DNA of 64,000 bases, from NCBI RefSeq assembly GCF_002163755.1, contig NZ_CP015863.1, positions 2,976,001-3,040,000 of the forward strand. The letters are read 5' to 3'. The position numbers and the translations under genes were made by a program. Source of the stretch: Vibrio campbellii CAIM 519 = NBRC 15631 = ATCC 25920. GTDB lineage: Bacteria; Pseudomonadota; Gammaproteobacteria; Enterobacterales; Vibrionaceae. Shown piece after piece: positions 41,520 to 50,331 of this stretch. How positions within the stretch are numbered: the stretch's first letter is position 1; each line of letters opens with the position of its first letter. The notes beneath the pieces were generated by a model. The model was not told where the DNA came from. It saw nothing but the letters and a program-made list of their open reading frames with translations, and did no database searches.

Positions 41520-42704
41520 TTAGTCGAAGATCTTAGCAACAACACCAGCACCTACAGTACGGCCACCTTCACGGATAGCGAAACGTAGACCTTCGTCCAT
41601 AGCGATTGGAGCGATTAGCTCAACTTGCATTTGGATGTTGTCGCCTGGCATTACCATTTCTACGCCTTCTGGTAGAGAGATGTCACCAGTTACGTCAGTT
41701 GTACGGAAGTAGAACTGTGGGCGGTAACCTTTGAAGAATGGAGTGTGACGACCACCTTCATCTTTAGACAGTACGTATACTTCTGACTCGAACTTAGTGT
41801 GTGGAGTGATTGAACCAGGCTTAGCTAGTACTTGACCACGTTCAACTTCATCACGCTTAGTACCACGTAGAAGTGCACCAACGTTCTCACCAGCGCGACC
41901 TTCGTCAAGAAGCTTACGGAACATTTCAACACCAGTACATGTAGTAGTAGTAGTGTCTTTGATACCAACGATAGCAACTTCGTCACCTACGTTTAGGATA
42001 CCACGTTCGATACGGCCAGTTACTACTGTACCACGACCTTGGATTGAGAATACGTCTTCGATAGGCATTAGGAATGGCATATCTACTGCACGCTCTGGCT
42101 CAGGAATGTATGAATCTAGCGCTTCTGCTAGTTCAACAATCTTAGCTTCCCACTGCTCTTCGCCGTTTAGTGCGCCTAGTGCAGAACCTTGGATAACTGG
42201 TAGGTCATCACCTGGGAAATCGTACTCAGATAGAAGTTCACGAACTTCCATTTCTACTAGTTCTAGTAGCTCTTCATCGTCAACCATGTCACATTTGTTC
42301 ATGAATACGATGATGTATGGGATACCAACCTGACGGCCTAGTAGGATGTGCTCACGAGTTTGTGGCATTGGACCATCTGTCGCAGCAACAACTAGGATAC
42401 CACCGTCCATCTGTGCAGCACCAGTGATCATGTTTTTAACATAATCCGCGTGTCCTGGACAGTCTACGTGTGCGTAGTGACGAGTTGGAGTGTCGTACTC
42501 TACGTGAGAAGTAGCGATTGTGATACCACGCTCACGCTCTTCTGGAGCGTTATCGATAGATGCGAAGTCTTTAGCTACACCGCCGTAAACTTTAGCAAGT
42601 GTTGTACAGATAGCTGCAGTTAGAGTTGTTTTACCGTGGTCAACGTGGCCGATAGTACCAACGTTAACGTGCGGTTTCGTACGTTCAAATTTTTCTTTAG
42701 ACAC
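41520..42704 (-). CDS. tuf: Elongation factor Tu
   Basis: GTPase that delivers aminoacyl-tRNA to the ribosome. GTP motifs are GHVDHGKTTL (about 18-27), DCPGHADY (about 81-88) and NKCD (about 136-139); domains 2 and 3 follow (GRIERG, GRAGENVGALLRG, FRTTDVTGDI) and the end is VGAGVVAKIFD. Length is 394 aa. It follows fusA by 155 bp, with a weak hairpin in the gap. Whether the genome has a second tuf copy cannot be seen. Confidence 0.98.
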   Translation of the reverse strand: MSKEKFERTKPHVNVGTIGHVDHGKTTLTAAICTTLAKVYGGVAKDFASIDNAPEERERGITIATSHVEYDTPTRHYAHVDCPGHADYVKNMITGAAQMDGGILVVAATDGPMPQTREHILLGRQVGIPYIIVFMNKCDMVDDEELLELVEMEVRELLSEYDFPGDDLPVIQGSALGALNGEEQWEAKIVELAEALDSYIPEPERAVDMPFLMPIEDVFSIQGRGTVVTGRIERGILNVGDEVAIVGIKDTTTTTCTGVEMFRKLLDEGRAGENVGALLRGTKRDEVERGQVLAKPGSITPHTKFESEVYVLSKDEGGRHTPFFKGYRPQFYFRTTDVTGDISLPEGVEMVMPGDNIQMQVELIAPIAMDEGLRFAIREGGRTVGAGVVAKIFD

Positions 42705-42823
42705 AATCGTGTTCCTTCCTAGTTATGATTCGCCGTGATCATTATTGATCTCGACGCGCCAGAAATTGTTATTTTATGCGCCAACGCCTGTTAGCGCAAT
42801 ATTTGGACGCATTGATCTTTAAA

Positions 42824-42850
42824 AAAAGCTGGACTTTTTTTCAGCTCAAA
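42824..42850 (-). terminator. Weak hairpin with T-run between fusA and tuf
   Basis: On the minus strand, AGCTG and CAGCT enclose a 10-nt A-rich loop and are followed by a run of seven T. The five-pair stem is short, so it may act as a partial terminator that sets the fusA to tuf ratio. Confidence 0.4.
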
Positions 42851-42859
42851 GCGTTTTAA

Positions 42860-44959
42860 TTAGTAACCACGGTCTGCAATGATTTTATCTGCGAAGTTTT
42901 TCGGTACTTCAGCGTACTCGTTAAACTCCATAGAGTAAGACGCACGGCCTTGAGTTGCAGAACGTAGGTCCGTTGCGTAACCAAACATCTCAGATAGTGG
43001 TACTTGAGCGCGGATGATCTTAATACCAGCCACACCATCGTCCATACCTTCGATCATACCGCGACGGCGGTTAAGGTCACCAACAACATCACCCATCCAA
43101 TCTTCAGGAGTAGTTACTTCAACATTCATCATTGGCTCAAGAAGAACAGGCTGTGCTTCTAATGAACCCTTCTTGAATGCCATCGAGCCAGCGATCTTAA
43201 ACGCCATCTCGTTAGAGTCAACATCGTGGTAAGAACCATCAAACAACGTTGCTTTAATATCTAGTACAGGATAACCCGCTAGAACACCGCTGTTCATTTG
43301 CTCTTCGATACCTTTCGCTACCGAGCTGATGTATTCCTTAGGAACCACACCACCCACAATTTCGTCAACAAAGACAAAACCTTCGCCAGGTTCAGATGGC
43401 TCCAGTTTGATCCATACGTGACCATACTGACCACGACCACCAGATTGACGTACAAATTTACCTTCAACTTCCGCGTTGCCACGGATTGTTTCACGGTACG
43501 CAACCTGAGGTTTACCAACATTACAGTCAACGCTGAATTCACGTTTCATACGATCAACGATGATATCTAGGTGAAGCTCACCCATACCAGAGATCAGTGT
43601 CTGACCTGTTTCGTCGTCCGTTTCTACGCGGAATGATGGATCTTCTGCCGCTAGTTTACCTAGTGCAATACCCATCTTCTCTTGATCGGCAACAGAGCGA
43701 GGCTCTACCGCGATCTGAATTACCGGATCAGGGAACTCCATACGTTCCAGAATCACTTTGTGGTTCTGGTCACATAGCGTATCGCCTGTTGTCACGTCCT
43801 TAAGGCCGATTGCTGCTGCAATATCGCCCGCGCGAACTTCTTTAATTTCGTCACGCTTGTTTGAGTGCATCTGTACGATACGACCAAAGCGTTCTTTCTT
43901 TTGCTTCACAGAGTTGTAGACTGCGTCGCCAGAGTTCACCACACCAGAGTAAACACGCATAAAGGTCAGCGTGCCTACGAATGGGTCAGTTGCGATCTTG
44001 AATGCTAATGCTGAGAACGGTTCGTTGTCATCTGCATGACGCTCAACTTCTTTCTCGTTGTCATCCACACCTTTAATCGCTGGAACGTCGATTGGTGATG
44101 GCAAGAATTCAACCACTGCATCGAGTACCGCTTGAACACCTTTGTTCTTGAACGCGCTACCACAAGTGGCCAGTACGATTTCGTTATTTAGTGTGCGTGT
44201 ACGCAGTGCTTGCTTGATTTCAGCTTCCGTTAGTTCGCCTTCTTCAAGATATTTGTCCATTAGCTCTTCGCTAGCTTCTGCCGCTGACTCAACTAGGTTG
44301 TTGTGCCACTCTTCAGCAAGCTCTTGCATGTCTGCAGGAATCTCTTCGTAAGTGAAGGTTGTACCTTGGTCAGCTTCACTCCAGTTGATCATCTTCATCT
44401 TGATTAGGTCGATAACACCCTTGAAATCATCTTCTGCACCAACGTTAAGTTGGATAGGAACAGGGTTCGCACCAAGACGGTTTTTGATTTGATCAACAAC
44501 GCGTAGGAAGTCAGCACCTGCACGGTCCATCTTGTTAACAAATACCATACGAGGAACGTGGTACTTGTCAGCTTGACGCCATACAGTTTCAGATTGAGGT
44601 TCAACACCCGATGAACCACAGAACACAACAACGGCACCATCAAGTACGCGCAGTGAACGCTCTACTTCGATCGTGAAATCAACGTGTCCAGGAGTATCGA
44701 TAATGTTGATGCGGTGGTCTTGGAATTGTGCATCCATACCACGCCAGAAAGTAGTGGTTGCCGCAGAGGTGATTGTGATACCACGCTCTTGCTCCTGCTC
44801 CATCCAGTCCATGGTAGCAGCGCCATCGTGAACCTCACCGATTTTATGAGAAAGACCAGTGTAGAACAGAATACGTTCACTTGTGGTTGTTTTACCTGCG
44901 TCTACGTGAGCGACGATACCAATATTACGGTAGCGCTCAATAGGAGTTTTGCGAGCCAC
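42860..44959 (-). CDS. fusA: Elongation factor G
   Basis: Translocase GTPase. GTP motifs are AHVDAGKTTTSERIL, DTPGHVDFT and FVNKMDRAGADF; later domains carry DEIKEVRAGDIAAAIGLKDV, YRETIRGNAEVEGKFVRQ (switch into domain IV) and the C-terminal FGYATDLRSATQGRASY. Length is 699 aa. It starts with GTG behind AGAGGATTCAATC. The leader before it contains alternative hairpins (44984-45088). Confidence 0.97.
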   Translation of the reverse strand: MARKTPIERYRNIGIVAHVDAGKTTTSERILFYTGLSHKIGEVHDGAATMDWMEQEQERGITITSAATTTFWRGMDAQFQDHRINIIDTPGHVDFTIEVERSLRVLDGAVVVFCGSSGVEPQSETVWRQADKYHVPRMVFVNKMDRAGADFLRVVDQIKNRLGANPVPIQLNVGAEDDFKGVIDLIKMKMINWSEADQGTTFTYEEIPADMQELAEEWHNNLVESAAEASEELMDKYLEEGELTEAEIKQALRTRTLNNEIVLATCGSAFKNKGVQAVLDAVVEFLPSPIDVPAIKGVDDNEKEVERHADDNEPFSALAFKIATDPFVGTLTFMRVYSGVVNSGDAVYNSVKQKKERFGRIVQMHSNKRDEIKEVRAGDIAAAIGLKDVTTGDTLCDQNHKVILERMEFPDPVIQIAVEPRSVADQEKMGIALGKLAAEDPSFRVETDDETGQTLISGMGELHLDIIVDRMKREFSVDCNVGKPQVAYRETIRGNAEVEGKFVRQSGGRGQYGHVWIKLEPSEPGEGFVFVDEIVGGVVPKEYISSVAKGIEEQMNSGVLAGYPVLDIKATLFDGSYHDVDSNEMAFKIAGSMAFKKGSLEAQPVLLEPMMNVEVTTPEDWMGDVVGDLNRRRGMIEGMDDGVAGIKIIRAQVPLSEMFGYATDLRSATQGRASYSMEFNEYAEVPKNFADKIIADRGY

Positions 44960-44983
44960 GATTGAATCCTCTTAACTTAGAGA

Positions 44984-45088
44984 TAGGGACTATTGCTATA
45001 ACTAAAAAATGCTATCCCCTAGATATAGCAATAGTTCCTAGCATAGGCATAGGAACTAAAGAAGTGCTGCAAGGAACCTTGCAGCACT
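44984..45088 (-). promoter_or_regulatory. Structured rpsG-fusA intergenic RNA with competing hairpins
   Basis: Hairpin A pairs 45063-45074 with 45077-45088, 12 perfect pairs, just after rpsG. Hairpin B pairs 45034-45040 with 45050-45056, seven pairs. Hairpin C pairs 44984-45000 with 45024-45040, about 16 of 17 pairs. B and C share the segment 45034-45040 and so cannot form together. No strong U-run follows A, so it does not look like a simple terminator. Confidence 0.6.
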
Positions 45089-45097
45089 GAAAAGGTA

Positions 45098-45568
45098 TTA
45101 CCAACGGTAATGAGCGAACGCTTTGTTTGCGTCAGCCATGCGGTGAACGTCTTCACGTTTCTTAACCGCAGTACCTTTGTTCTCAGACGCGTCTAGCATT
45201 TCAGCAGCTAGGCGTTGAGCCATAGATTTTTCACCACGCTTACGCGCAGCTTCAACCAACCAACGCATAGCAAGTGCGTTACGGCGAACCGGACGTACTT
45301 CTACAGGTACTTGGTAAGTTGAACCACCTACACGGCGAGACTTAACTTCTACCGCTGGGCGAACATTTTCAAGAGCTTCTTCAAAAATAGCTAAGTGGTC
45401 TTTACCAGACTTTTCAGCCATAGAATCTAGTGCAGTGTAAACGATTTTTTCTGCAGTAGATTTTTTACCGTCAACCATTAGGATGTTAACGAATTTTGCC
45501 AGCAGTTCAGATTTGAACTTTGGATCTGGAAGGATCTTACGCTGACCAATGACGCGACGACGTGGCAT
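45098..45568 (-). CDS. rpsG: 30S ribosomal protein S7
   Basis: Assembly protein for the 30S head and a known translational regulator of the str operon. It begins MPRRRVIGQRKILPDPKFKS and keeps VNILMVDGKKSTAE, VGGSTYQVPVEVRPVRRNALAMRWL and a C-terminal RMADANKAFAHYRW. Length is 156 aa. It lies 100 bp after rpsL, and a structured intergenic region follows it. Confidence 0.98.
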   Translation of the reverse strand: MPRRRVIGQRKILPDPKFKSELLAKFVNILMVDGKKSTAEKIVYTALDSMAEKSGKDHLAIFEEALENVRPAVEVKSRRVGGSTYQVPVEVRPVRRNALAMRWLVEAARKRGEKSMAQRLAAEMLDASENKGTAVKKREDVHRMADANKAFAHYRW

Positions 45569-45668
45569 GGATTTTCTCCGTTGTCTTCTTCAGGTTTTAT
45601 CCAAAACTTTTCAGTTTTTTCAAAAAATTAAAAATAATTTAGTGTTTGGCCTTACTTAACGGAATCCA

Positions 45669-46043
45669 TTAAGACTTAGGACGCTTCACACCGTACTTAG
45701 AACGACCTTGTTTACGGTCGTTAACGCCAGCACAGTCAAGTGCACCGCGAACAGTGTGGTAACGTACACCCGGAAGGTCTTTTACACGACCGCCACGGAT
45801 TAGTACAACACTGTGCTCTTGAAGGTTGTGACCTTCACCGCCGATGTACGATGTAACTTCGAAGCCGTTTGTCAGACGTACACGACAAACTTTACGAAGT
45901 GCTGAGTTAGGTTTTTTAGGTGTAGTAGTGTAAACACGAGTACATACACCACGTTTTTGTGGGCACGCTTCTAGTGCAGGCACGTTGCTTTTAACAACTT
46001 GCTTTGCACGTGGCTTACGTACCAACTGGTTAATAGTTGCCAT
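45669..46043 (-). CDS. rpsL: 30S ribosomal protein S12
   Basis: Decoding-centre protein. It begins MATINQLVRKPRAKQV and carries TTTPKKPNSALRKVCRVRL and GGRVKDLPGVRYHTVRGALD. Lys43 and Lys88, the residues altered in streptomycin-resistant mutants, are both wild type. Length is 124 aa. First gene of the str operon, with its promoter at 46123-46151. Confidence 0.98.
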   Translation of the reverse strand: MATINQLVRKPRAKQVVKSNVPALEACPQKRGVCTRVYTTTPKKPNSALRKVCRVRLTNGFEVTSYIGGEGHNLQEHSVVLIRGGRVKDLPGVRYHTVRGALDCAGVNDRKQGRSKYGVKRPKS

Positions 46044-46122
46044 TAACTAGCTCCTGATTTACTTGAAAGTAAGCTTTGTGAAAAATCTATCCCTAAAAGC
46101 GGTTGGCAGTTAGGGACGCAAA

Positions 46123-46151
46123 ATTCTATGCAGCAGTGAGAGGTGTGTCAA
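46123..46151 (-). promoter_or_regulatory. Strong sigma70 promoter of the str operon
   Basis: On the minus strand TTGACA (46146-46151), a 17-bp spacer and TAGAAT (46123-46128) form a near-consensus promoter. It is about 80 bp upstream of rpsL and downstream of tusB, so the str operon does not depend on tus transcription. Confidence 0.85.
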
Positions 46152-46221
46152 GAAATATACGGATCTTTTTTGTTCAATTAGGGTAATTAATCCGTAAAGC
46201 TCAATCGACAGGAAAGATGGG

Positions 46222-46497
46222 TTAATCCCAAGTCAGAGATTTGGCTTGTTTTGCTGTTAGTTCAACAAAGCCAGTATAGCCAACCACTTCAATAGATGGG
46301 CTGATACGATTGCTCATGCCACGGGCTTCAATATCGCTTTGCAGCGCAAACACTGATGGACCTTTTACCTTGCTAAACGCCTTATGCTGAGGGTTCGCAG
46401 CGTACACGGAATCTTCAATCAACAAGACATCATCTTGCTCACTGTACAGTGCCATTGCATCGTCTAATGCAGCTACGGATTTGATGATAAGTAACAT
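46222..46497 (-). CDS. tusB: Sulfurtransferase complex subunit TusB
   Basis: Part of the TusBCD sulfur relay that passes sulfur from TusA to TusE for the 2-thiouridine of tRNA wobble positions. The 91-aa sequence keeps the DsrH-like pattern LLIIKSVAALDDAM, DVLLIEDSVYAA and IEVVGYTGFVELTA. It is 7 bp after tusC and ends the tusDCB group upstream of rpsL. Confidence 0.88.
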   Translation of the reverse strand: MLLIIKSVAALDDAMALYSEQDDVLLIEDSVYAANPQHKAFSKVKGPSVFALQSDIEARGMSNRISPSIEVVGYTGFVELTAKQAKSLTWD

Positions 46498-46504
46498 GGC
46501 TTCC

Positions 46505-46861
46505 TCAGAATGACAGCAGTTTGCCCGCTTGTTGCAGTTTAACTTTTAGTTGCTCAGTTTTTAGAGCCTCTGCATCAATGACTAGATCAGCTTGAGCCAA
46601 ACCACGCTCGGCAAGCGAATCCGCACAAACAAACACTTGCTCAATGTCGTACAAGTCGAACAGTTTGAGCATTGGTGCGTAGTCTTTGCTTAAGATGCCA
46701 TTAGGCTCTTGCCCAAGCAGTAATTGGTAAACACCATCACCAACAAATAGGACGGTGATGTCCTCACAGTACGCAGATGCCGCTAGCAGCGCATCCACAC
46801 CTTCACGTCCTGCATTGCTACCATGCGGAGCACTACGAAATAGGTAAGTTAGCTGACTCAA
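46505..46861 (-). CDS. tusC: Sulfurtransferase complex subunit TusC
   Basis: DsrF-like subunit of the TusBCD complex. It has LTYLFRSAPHGSNAGREGVDALLAASAY and DITVLFVGDGVYQLL, the family core. Length is 118 aa. Its start overlaps the tusD end (ATGA type), so translation is coupled. Confidence 0.9.
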   Translation of the reverse strand: MSQLTYLFRSAPHGSNAGREGVDALLAASAYCEDITVLFVGDGVYQLLLGQEPNGILSKDYAPMLKLFDLYDIEQVFVCADSLAERGLAQADLVIDAEALKTEQLKVKLQQAGKLLSF

Positions 46862-47253
46862 AACTGCACCACTCTATCTTGGGTTAACATGGCTTCGGCT
46901 AAGCTTCCCAAACCGGCTTGCTCGAATCCTGTAGCTAGGTTGTTCTGCTCAAGACCATGTTGATTCGCTTCATCTTCGCTGACGATGCCGCGACGTAAAG
47001 CTGCTGCAACGCAGGTTTCCAAACGAATATCGTGTTGCTGTGCGAGTGATTGCCAAGCTTTGGTTAGGTCAAACTCGTCGTTGGCAGGCACGCTCAAAGC
47101 CGTACCATTAGTGACGCCATCTTGGTAAAAGAACACACTCACCAGAGTATGCCCTTGTTCAATTACCGCTTGTGCGAATTGATATGCGCTGCGTGCCGAT
47201 TGACTGCCGTAAACCGGACCATTCACGACCAGTGTGTAAGTTAGTCCACTCAC
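46858..47253 (-). CDS. tusD: Sulfurtransferase complex subunit TusD
   Basis: DsrE-like subunit carrying the sulfur-accepting cysteine of TusBCD; the likely residue is Cys81 in ETCVAAALRRG. The N-terminus LTYTLVVNGPVYGSQSARSAYQFA and HTLVSVFFYQDGV fit the family. Length is 131 aa. It starts with GTG two bases after the yheO stop. Confidence 0.92.
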   Translation of the reverse strand: MSGLTYTLVVNGPVYGSQSARSAYQFAQAVIEQGHTLVSVFFYQDGVTNGTALSVPANDEFDLTKAWQSLAQQHDIRLETCVAAALRRGIVSEDEANQHGLEQNNLATGFEQAGLGSLAEAMLTQDRVVQF

Positions 47254-47255
47254 GC

Positions 47256-47972
47256 TTATTCGTCCTCAGTTTTACGCTGACGAATGTATAGGTAAACGGT
47301 GTGTTTAGAGATGTTCAGGCGATCTGCGACGCGGTTGATAGCGTCTTTGATATCGAAGATACCTTTGTCGTACAGCTCCATCACGATCTGACGGTTTTTG
47401 GTGTTATTCGATACCGATTTGTCAGCGTTGATCTCTTCAATCGTGCGCTCAACCGTTTGGTCTACGAGTTCTTCAACATCACTTGCGAAGTTAACGGATG
47501 ACGCCGCTTCTTTCGCTTCTTGCGTTGGCATGAAAGATTGCAGCACTTGAGAGAAAGGCGCATCAAGGTTGACGTTGATACAAAGCAAACCAATCACGCG
47601 GTTTTCGCCGTTACGAATAGCAACGGTGATCGACTTCATTAATACGCCGCCTTTGGCGCGGGTGAAGTACGAACGTGAGAAGTTACGCTCAGAACCTTCG
47701 ATGTCTTTCAGCATCTTAAGTGCTAAGTCAGTGATAGGAGAGCCTACCTGACGACCGGTGTTCTCACCATTAGCGATTTTGATTGCAGAGGTATTGAGGT
47801 CTTCCAGTGAGTGAAGAACGATCTCACAGAACGGACCAATAAGACTGGCAATGCCGTCAACGACCGCTTCGTAAGATCTCAAGATGATTTTATCGTGCTC
47901 GGTAAATGGCATCACGTTGACAGATTCCATTTCGAGCAACATTTCCGCATTTATTGTTTCTGTAGTTGTCAT
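47256..47972 (-). CDS. yheO: YheO-like PAS/HTH transcriptional regulator
   Basis: A 238-aa DNA-binding protein. The N-terminal YheO-type PAS domain (ILRSYEAVVDGIASLIGPFCEIVLHSLEDL) is followed by NGENRVIGLLCINVNLDAPF, and the C-terminus is a helix-turn-helix (LYDKGIFDIKDAINRVADRLNISKHTVYLYIRQ). It precedes tusDCB as in E. coli. Its targets and ligand are unknown. Confidence 0.88.
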   Translation of the reverse strand: MTTTETINAEMLLEMESVNVMPFTEHDKIILRSYEAVVDGIASLIGPFCEIVLHSLEDLNTSAIKIANGENTGRQVGSPITDLALKMLKDIEGSERNFSRSYFTRAKGGVLMKSITVAIRNGENRVIGLLCINVNLDAPFSQVLQSFMPTQEAKEAASSVNFASDVEELVDQTVERTIEEINADKSVSNNTKNRQIVMELYDKGIFDIKDAINRVADRLNISKHTVYLYIRQRKTEDE

Positions 47973-48064
47973 AAGCCTTCGAGCGAAAAATCAACAAATT
48001 GGTGTAAGTTTATCAGAAAATTTGAAAGGCAACCTAGCAAACTCACCAACTAGTGACCTAGAAC

Positions 48065-48093
48065 AAAAAAGGCCCGTAAAACGGACCTTTTTT
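48065..48093 (-). terminator. Terminator of fkpA
   Basis: A 12-pair stem with one C-A mismatch (48065-48077 with 48081-48093), loop AAA, with A- and T-runs on the flanks. It lies just after the fkpA stop. Confidence 0.82.
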
Positions 48094-48116
48094 CATTGAG
48101 TTATCGCTAAGGATAA

Positions 48117-48899
48117 TTATTGAGCAGCGTTGTCGCTCTCAATTTTTAGTAGCTCAACTTCGAATACTAGCGTTGAGTTAGCAGGGATGCTTGGTGTGTC
48201 TTGGTCACCGTATGCTAGCTCTGGCGGGATAACGAATTTGAACTTAGAACCTACAGGCATTAGCTGAACACCTTCAGTCCAACCTGGGATTACGCGGTTT
48301 AGTGGGAACGTTGCTGGTTCGCCACGATCGTAAGAACTGTCGAACTGAGTACCATCGATCAGAGTACCTTTGTAGTGTACTTGAACTGTGTCAGTATCTT
48401 TTGGCTTCTCACCTTCAGCTAGCGTTTCAACTTTGTATAGAAGACCAGATTCTGTCTTCACTACGCCTTCTTGCTTCTCGAATTCAGCACGGAAATCATC
48501 GCCAGCTTTCTTCGCTTCAGCCGCTTTCTCAGCCGCTTGCTTTTGCATTGTTTCAGCAACACGCTTGTCTAGAGATTCTAGAGCTGCACGAGTTTCTTCT
48601 TCGTTAAGCGCTGCGTTGCCTTTGAATACGTCTTCAATACCTTTAAGAACCAGGTCTTTGTTTAGGTCGATGCCAATCTCGCTTGGTTTTTCAATGCTAG
48701 TGCTTAGGTAGTTAGCAAATGAAACACCGATCGCGTAAGCCGCTTTGTCATCGTCTGTTTTAAAGTGAACTGCTTTACCAGTTTCTGCTTGAACTTGCTC
48801 TGCTTGAGGTGCTGCTTCTGGTTTTGTTTCTTCTTTTTGACAACCTACCGCTAGCATTACTGTTGCAGCAAGTAGCGACACTTTTAAAACTGATTTCAT
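48117..48899 (-). CDS. fkpA: FKBP-type peptidyl-prolyl isomerase, lipoprotein (FkpA-like)
   Basis: Periplasmic folding catalyst and chaperone. The signal MKSVLKVSLLAATVMLAVGC ends in a lipobox, so it is probably membrane-anchored by lipid. Then come an FKBP_N dimerisation region (AYAIGVSFANYLSTSI) with long helices, and a C-terminal FKBP domain (VQVHYKGTLIDGTQFDSSYDRGEPATFPL, SKFKFVIPPELAYGD). I place the start at the ATG at 48899 with GGGAG upstream; the longer frame to 48941 adds residues without a signal. Length is 260 aa. Confidence 0.93.
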   Translation of the reverse strand: MKSVLKVSLLAATVMLAVGCQKEETKPEAAPQAEQVQAETGKAVHFKTDDDKAAYAIGVSFANYLSTSIEKPSEIGIDLNKDLVLKGIEDVFKGNAALNEEETRAALESLDKRVAETMQKQAAEKAAEAKKAGDDFRAEFEKQEGVVKTESGLLYKVETLAEGEKPKDTDTVQVHYKGTLIDGTQFDSSYDRGEPATFPLNRVIPGWTEGVQLMPVGSKFKFVIPPELAYGDQDTPSIPANSTLVFEVELLKIESDNAAQ

Positions 48900-49027
48900 T
48901 AAATTCTCCCAATAATGGCTTAGCCACTGGTTGTTGTGCACAAATCTTCTATGAGACTAGTGAAGACAATCGTTATACCAATATACTAGCTATATGTCTT
49001 AAGACACAAACCGGATTATTAGATGTG

Positions 49028-50014
49028 ATGCAAAGAATTTCTCATTTATTCCTATATTTAATTGTCATCACCACGTTAAATGGATGCTTTTTTACCGATC
49101 GCGATGTTCAACGTTGGTCACTCGAACCACAAGGTTCCACCAGCTTTGCGCTCAGCCGAGATGGTCGATTTGCGCTGCTGTACTCCAAAGAGCACCAATT
49201 GGTTCTTTGGGATTTGGAGCAAAACAAACAACTCGCAAAGCTGGGTGAACTCGATCAAGCTGCCAATGTGGTCTCCCATATTCGCATTTCGGACAATGGT
49301 CGTTATGCAGTCACAGCTAGCCAAATGAACTTCGCTGTGTGGGATCTCGGGTGGACTCAAGCCGAAGGACTTTGGTCTATCGATGACGCGCTGATTCGAG
49401 ACGTTGATATCACCAGTAACGGTGAACAGGTGTTACTTGGACTGTCCAACGGTAAAGCAATTCACGTCAACTTAGTCACTGGTCGTCGGCTAGAGTTCCT
49501 TGCGCACCAAGAAAAAGTCAATTCTGTCGCTATCTCGCCCAACGGTCGCTTCGCTCTCACTGGTGGCAACGACTACAAAGCGTATCTGTGGGATACCGAA
49601 ACCGGGCTAGTATTGCGTACCTTTGAACACGACCAGCGCGTTGTTCGAGTCGCCTTGCAGAGAGATGGAAAACTGGCCATGACCTCAGACGGTGGCAACC
49701 AAGCCATCATCTGGAATTTAGAGGCGGGTGAAGAAGTCACGCAACTGAGCAGTTGGTCTCGTCAGTTAATCTTCTCGACGGCGCGCTTCTCCGATGATGG
49801 CAACTGGTTAGTAACTGGCACACCTTCCGGTCGTGTGATGGTGTGGGATACCCAAACTGGCAAACGCGTCGATGGATTTGAAGTTGAGCCGAAAAAAGAT
49901 ACTCGCCCTCCTCGTGCGGTCGTGTATGATGCAGCCTTTGATTCCAAGCAACGTGTAATTACTGCCACTTCTGCGGGCATTGCCCAAGCTTGGCAGCTAG
50001 AGAACGGATCATGA
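49028..50014 (+). CDS. WD40-repeat lipoprotein
   Basis: A 328-aa lipoprotein with WD40-type repeats (WDLEQNKQLAKL, WDTETGLVLRT, WNLEAGEEVTQL, WDTQTGKRVDGF), consistent with a beta-propeller interaction surface. The signal peptide MQRISHLFLYLIVITTLNGC gives a lipobox Cys. I chose the ATG at 49028 because it produces this signal. The stop overlaps the slyX start (ATGA), so the two are coupled. Function is unknown. Confidence 0.85.
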   Translation: MQRISHLFLYLIVITTLNGCFFTDRDVQRWSLEPQGSTSFALSRDGRFALLYSKEHQLVLWDLEQNKQLAKLGELDQAANVVSHIRISDNGRYAVTASQMNFAVWDLGWTQAEGLWSIDDALIRDVDITSNGEQVLLGLSNGKAIHVNLVTGRRLEFLAHQEKVNSVAISPNGRFALTGGNDYKAYLWDTETGLVLRTFEHDQRVVRVALQRDGKLAMTSDGGNQAIIWNLEAGEEVTQLSSWSRQLIFSTARFSDDGNWLVTGTPSGRVMVWDTQTGKRVDGFEVEPKKDTRPPRAVVYDAAFDSKQRVITATSAGIAQAWQLENGS

Positions 50015-50238
50015 CAGATAAAATCATTCAGCAATTGGAAGCTCGTATTAATGACTTAGAATGTCAGCTTGCGTTCCAAGAACAGACTATTGAAGATCTG
50101 AACGGCGCCTTGTCGCAGCAGCAACTGCAAATTACCAAGATGCTCGATCAGATGAAATATGTGGTAGGTAAAGTGAAAAATATGGACTCGTCGAATTTAG
50201 CCGATCCATCGGAAGAAACACCACCACCGCATTATTAA
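50011..50238 (+). CDS. slyX: SlyX family protein
   Basis: A 75-aa coiled-coil protein (IIQQLEARINDLECQLAFQEQTIEDLNGAL) with a Pro/His tail (EETPPPHY), the SlyX family pattern; function unknown. It starts at the ATG at 50011, overlapping the WD40 gene stop. In E. coli slyX sits next to slyD and fkpA, which are also close by here, so this block is conserved with rearrangement. Confidence 0.9.
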   Translation: MTDKIIQQLEARINDLECQLAFQEQTIEDLNGALSQQQLQITKMLDQMKYVVGKVKNMDSSNLADPSEETPPPHY

Positions 50239-50258
50239 AGTGCAGGTACAAATTGCAT

Positions 50259-50287
50259 AAAGCCCAGAACGTGTTCTGGGCTTTGTT
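50259..50287 (+). terminator. Terminator of slyX
   Basis: A 12-bp perfect stem (50259-50270 with 50273-50284), with the 2-nt centre GT, followed by GTTGT. The tight centre means the real loop is four or more bases. Confidence 0.75.
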
Positions 50288-50331
50288 GTATTGGCGACTT
50301 CAAAATGCAGCTTAGGAATGAGGGGACGAAA

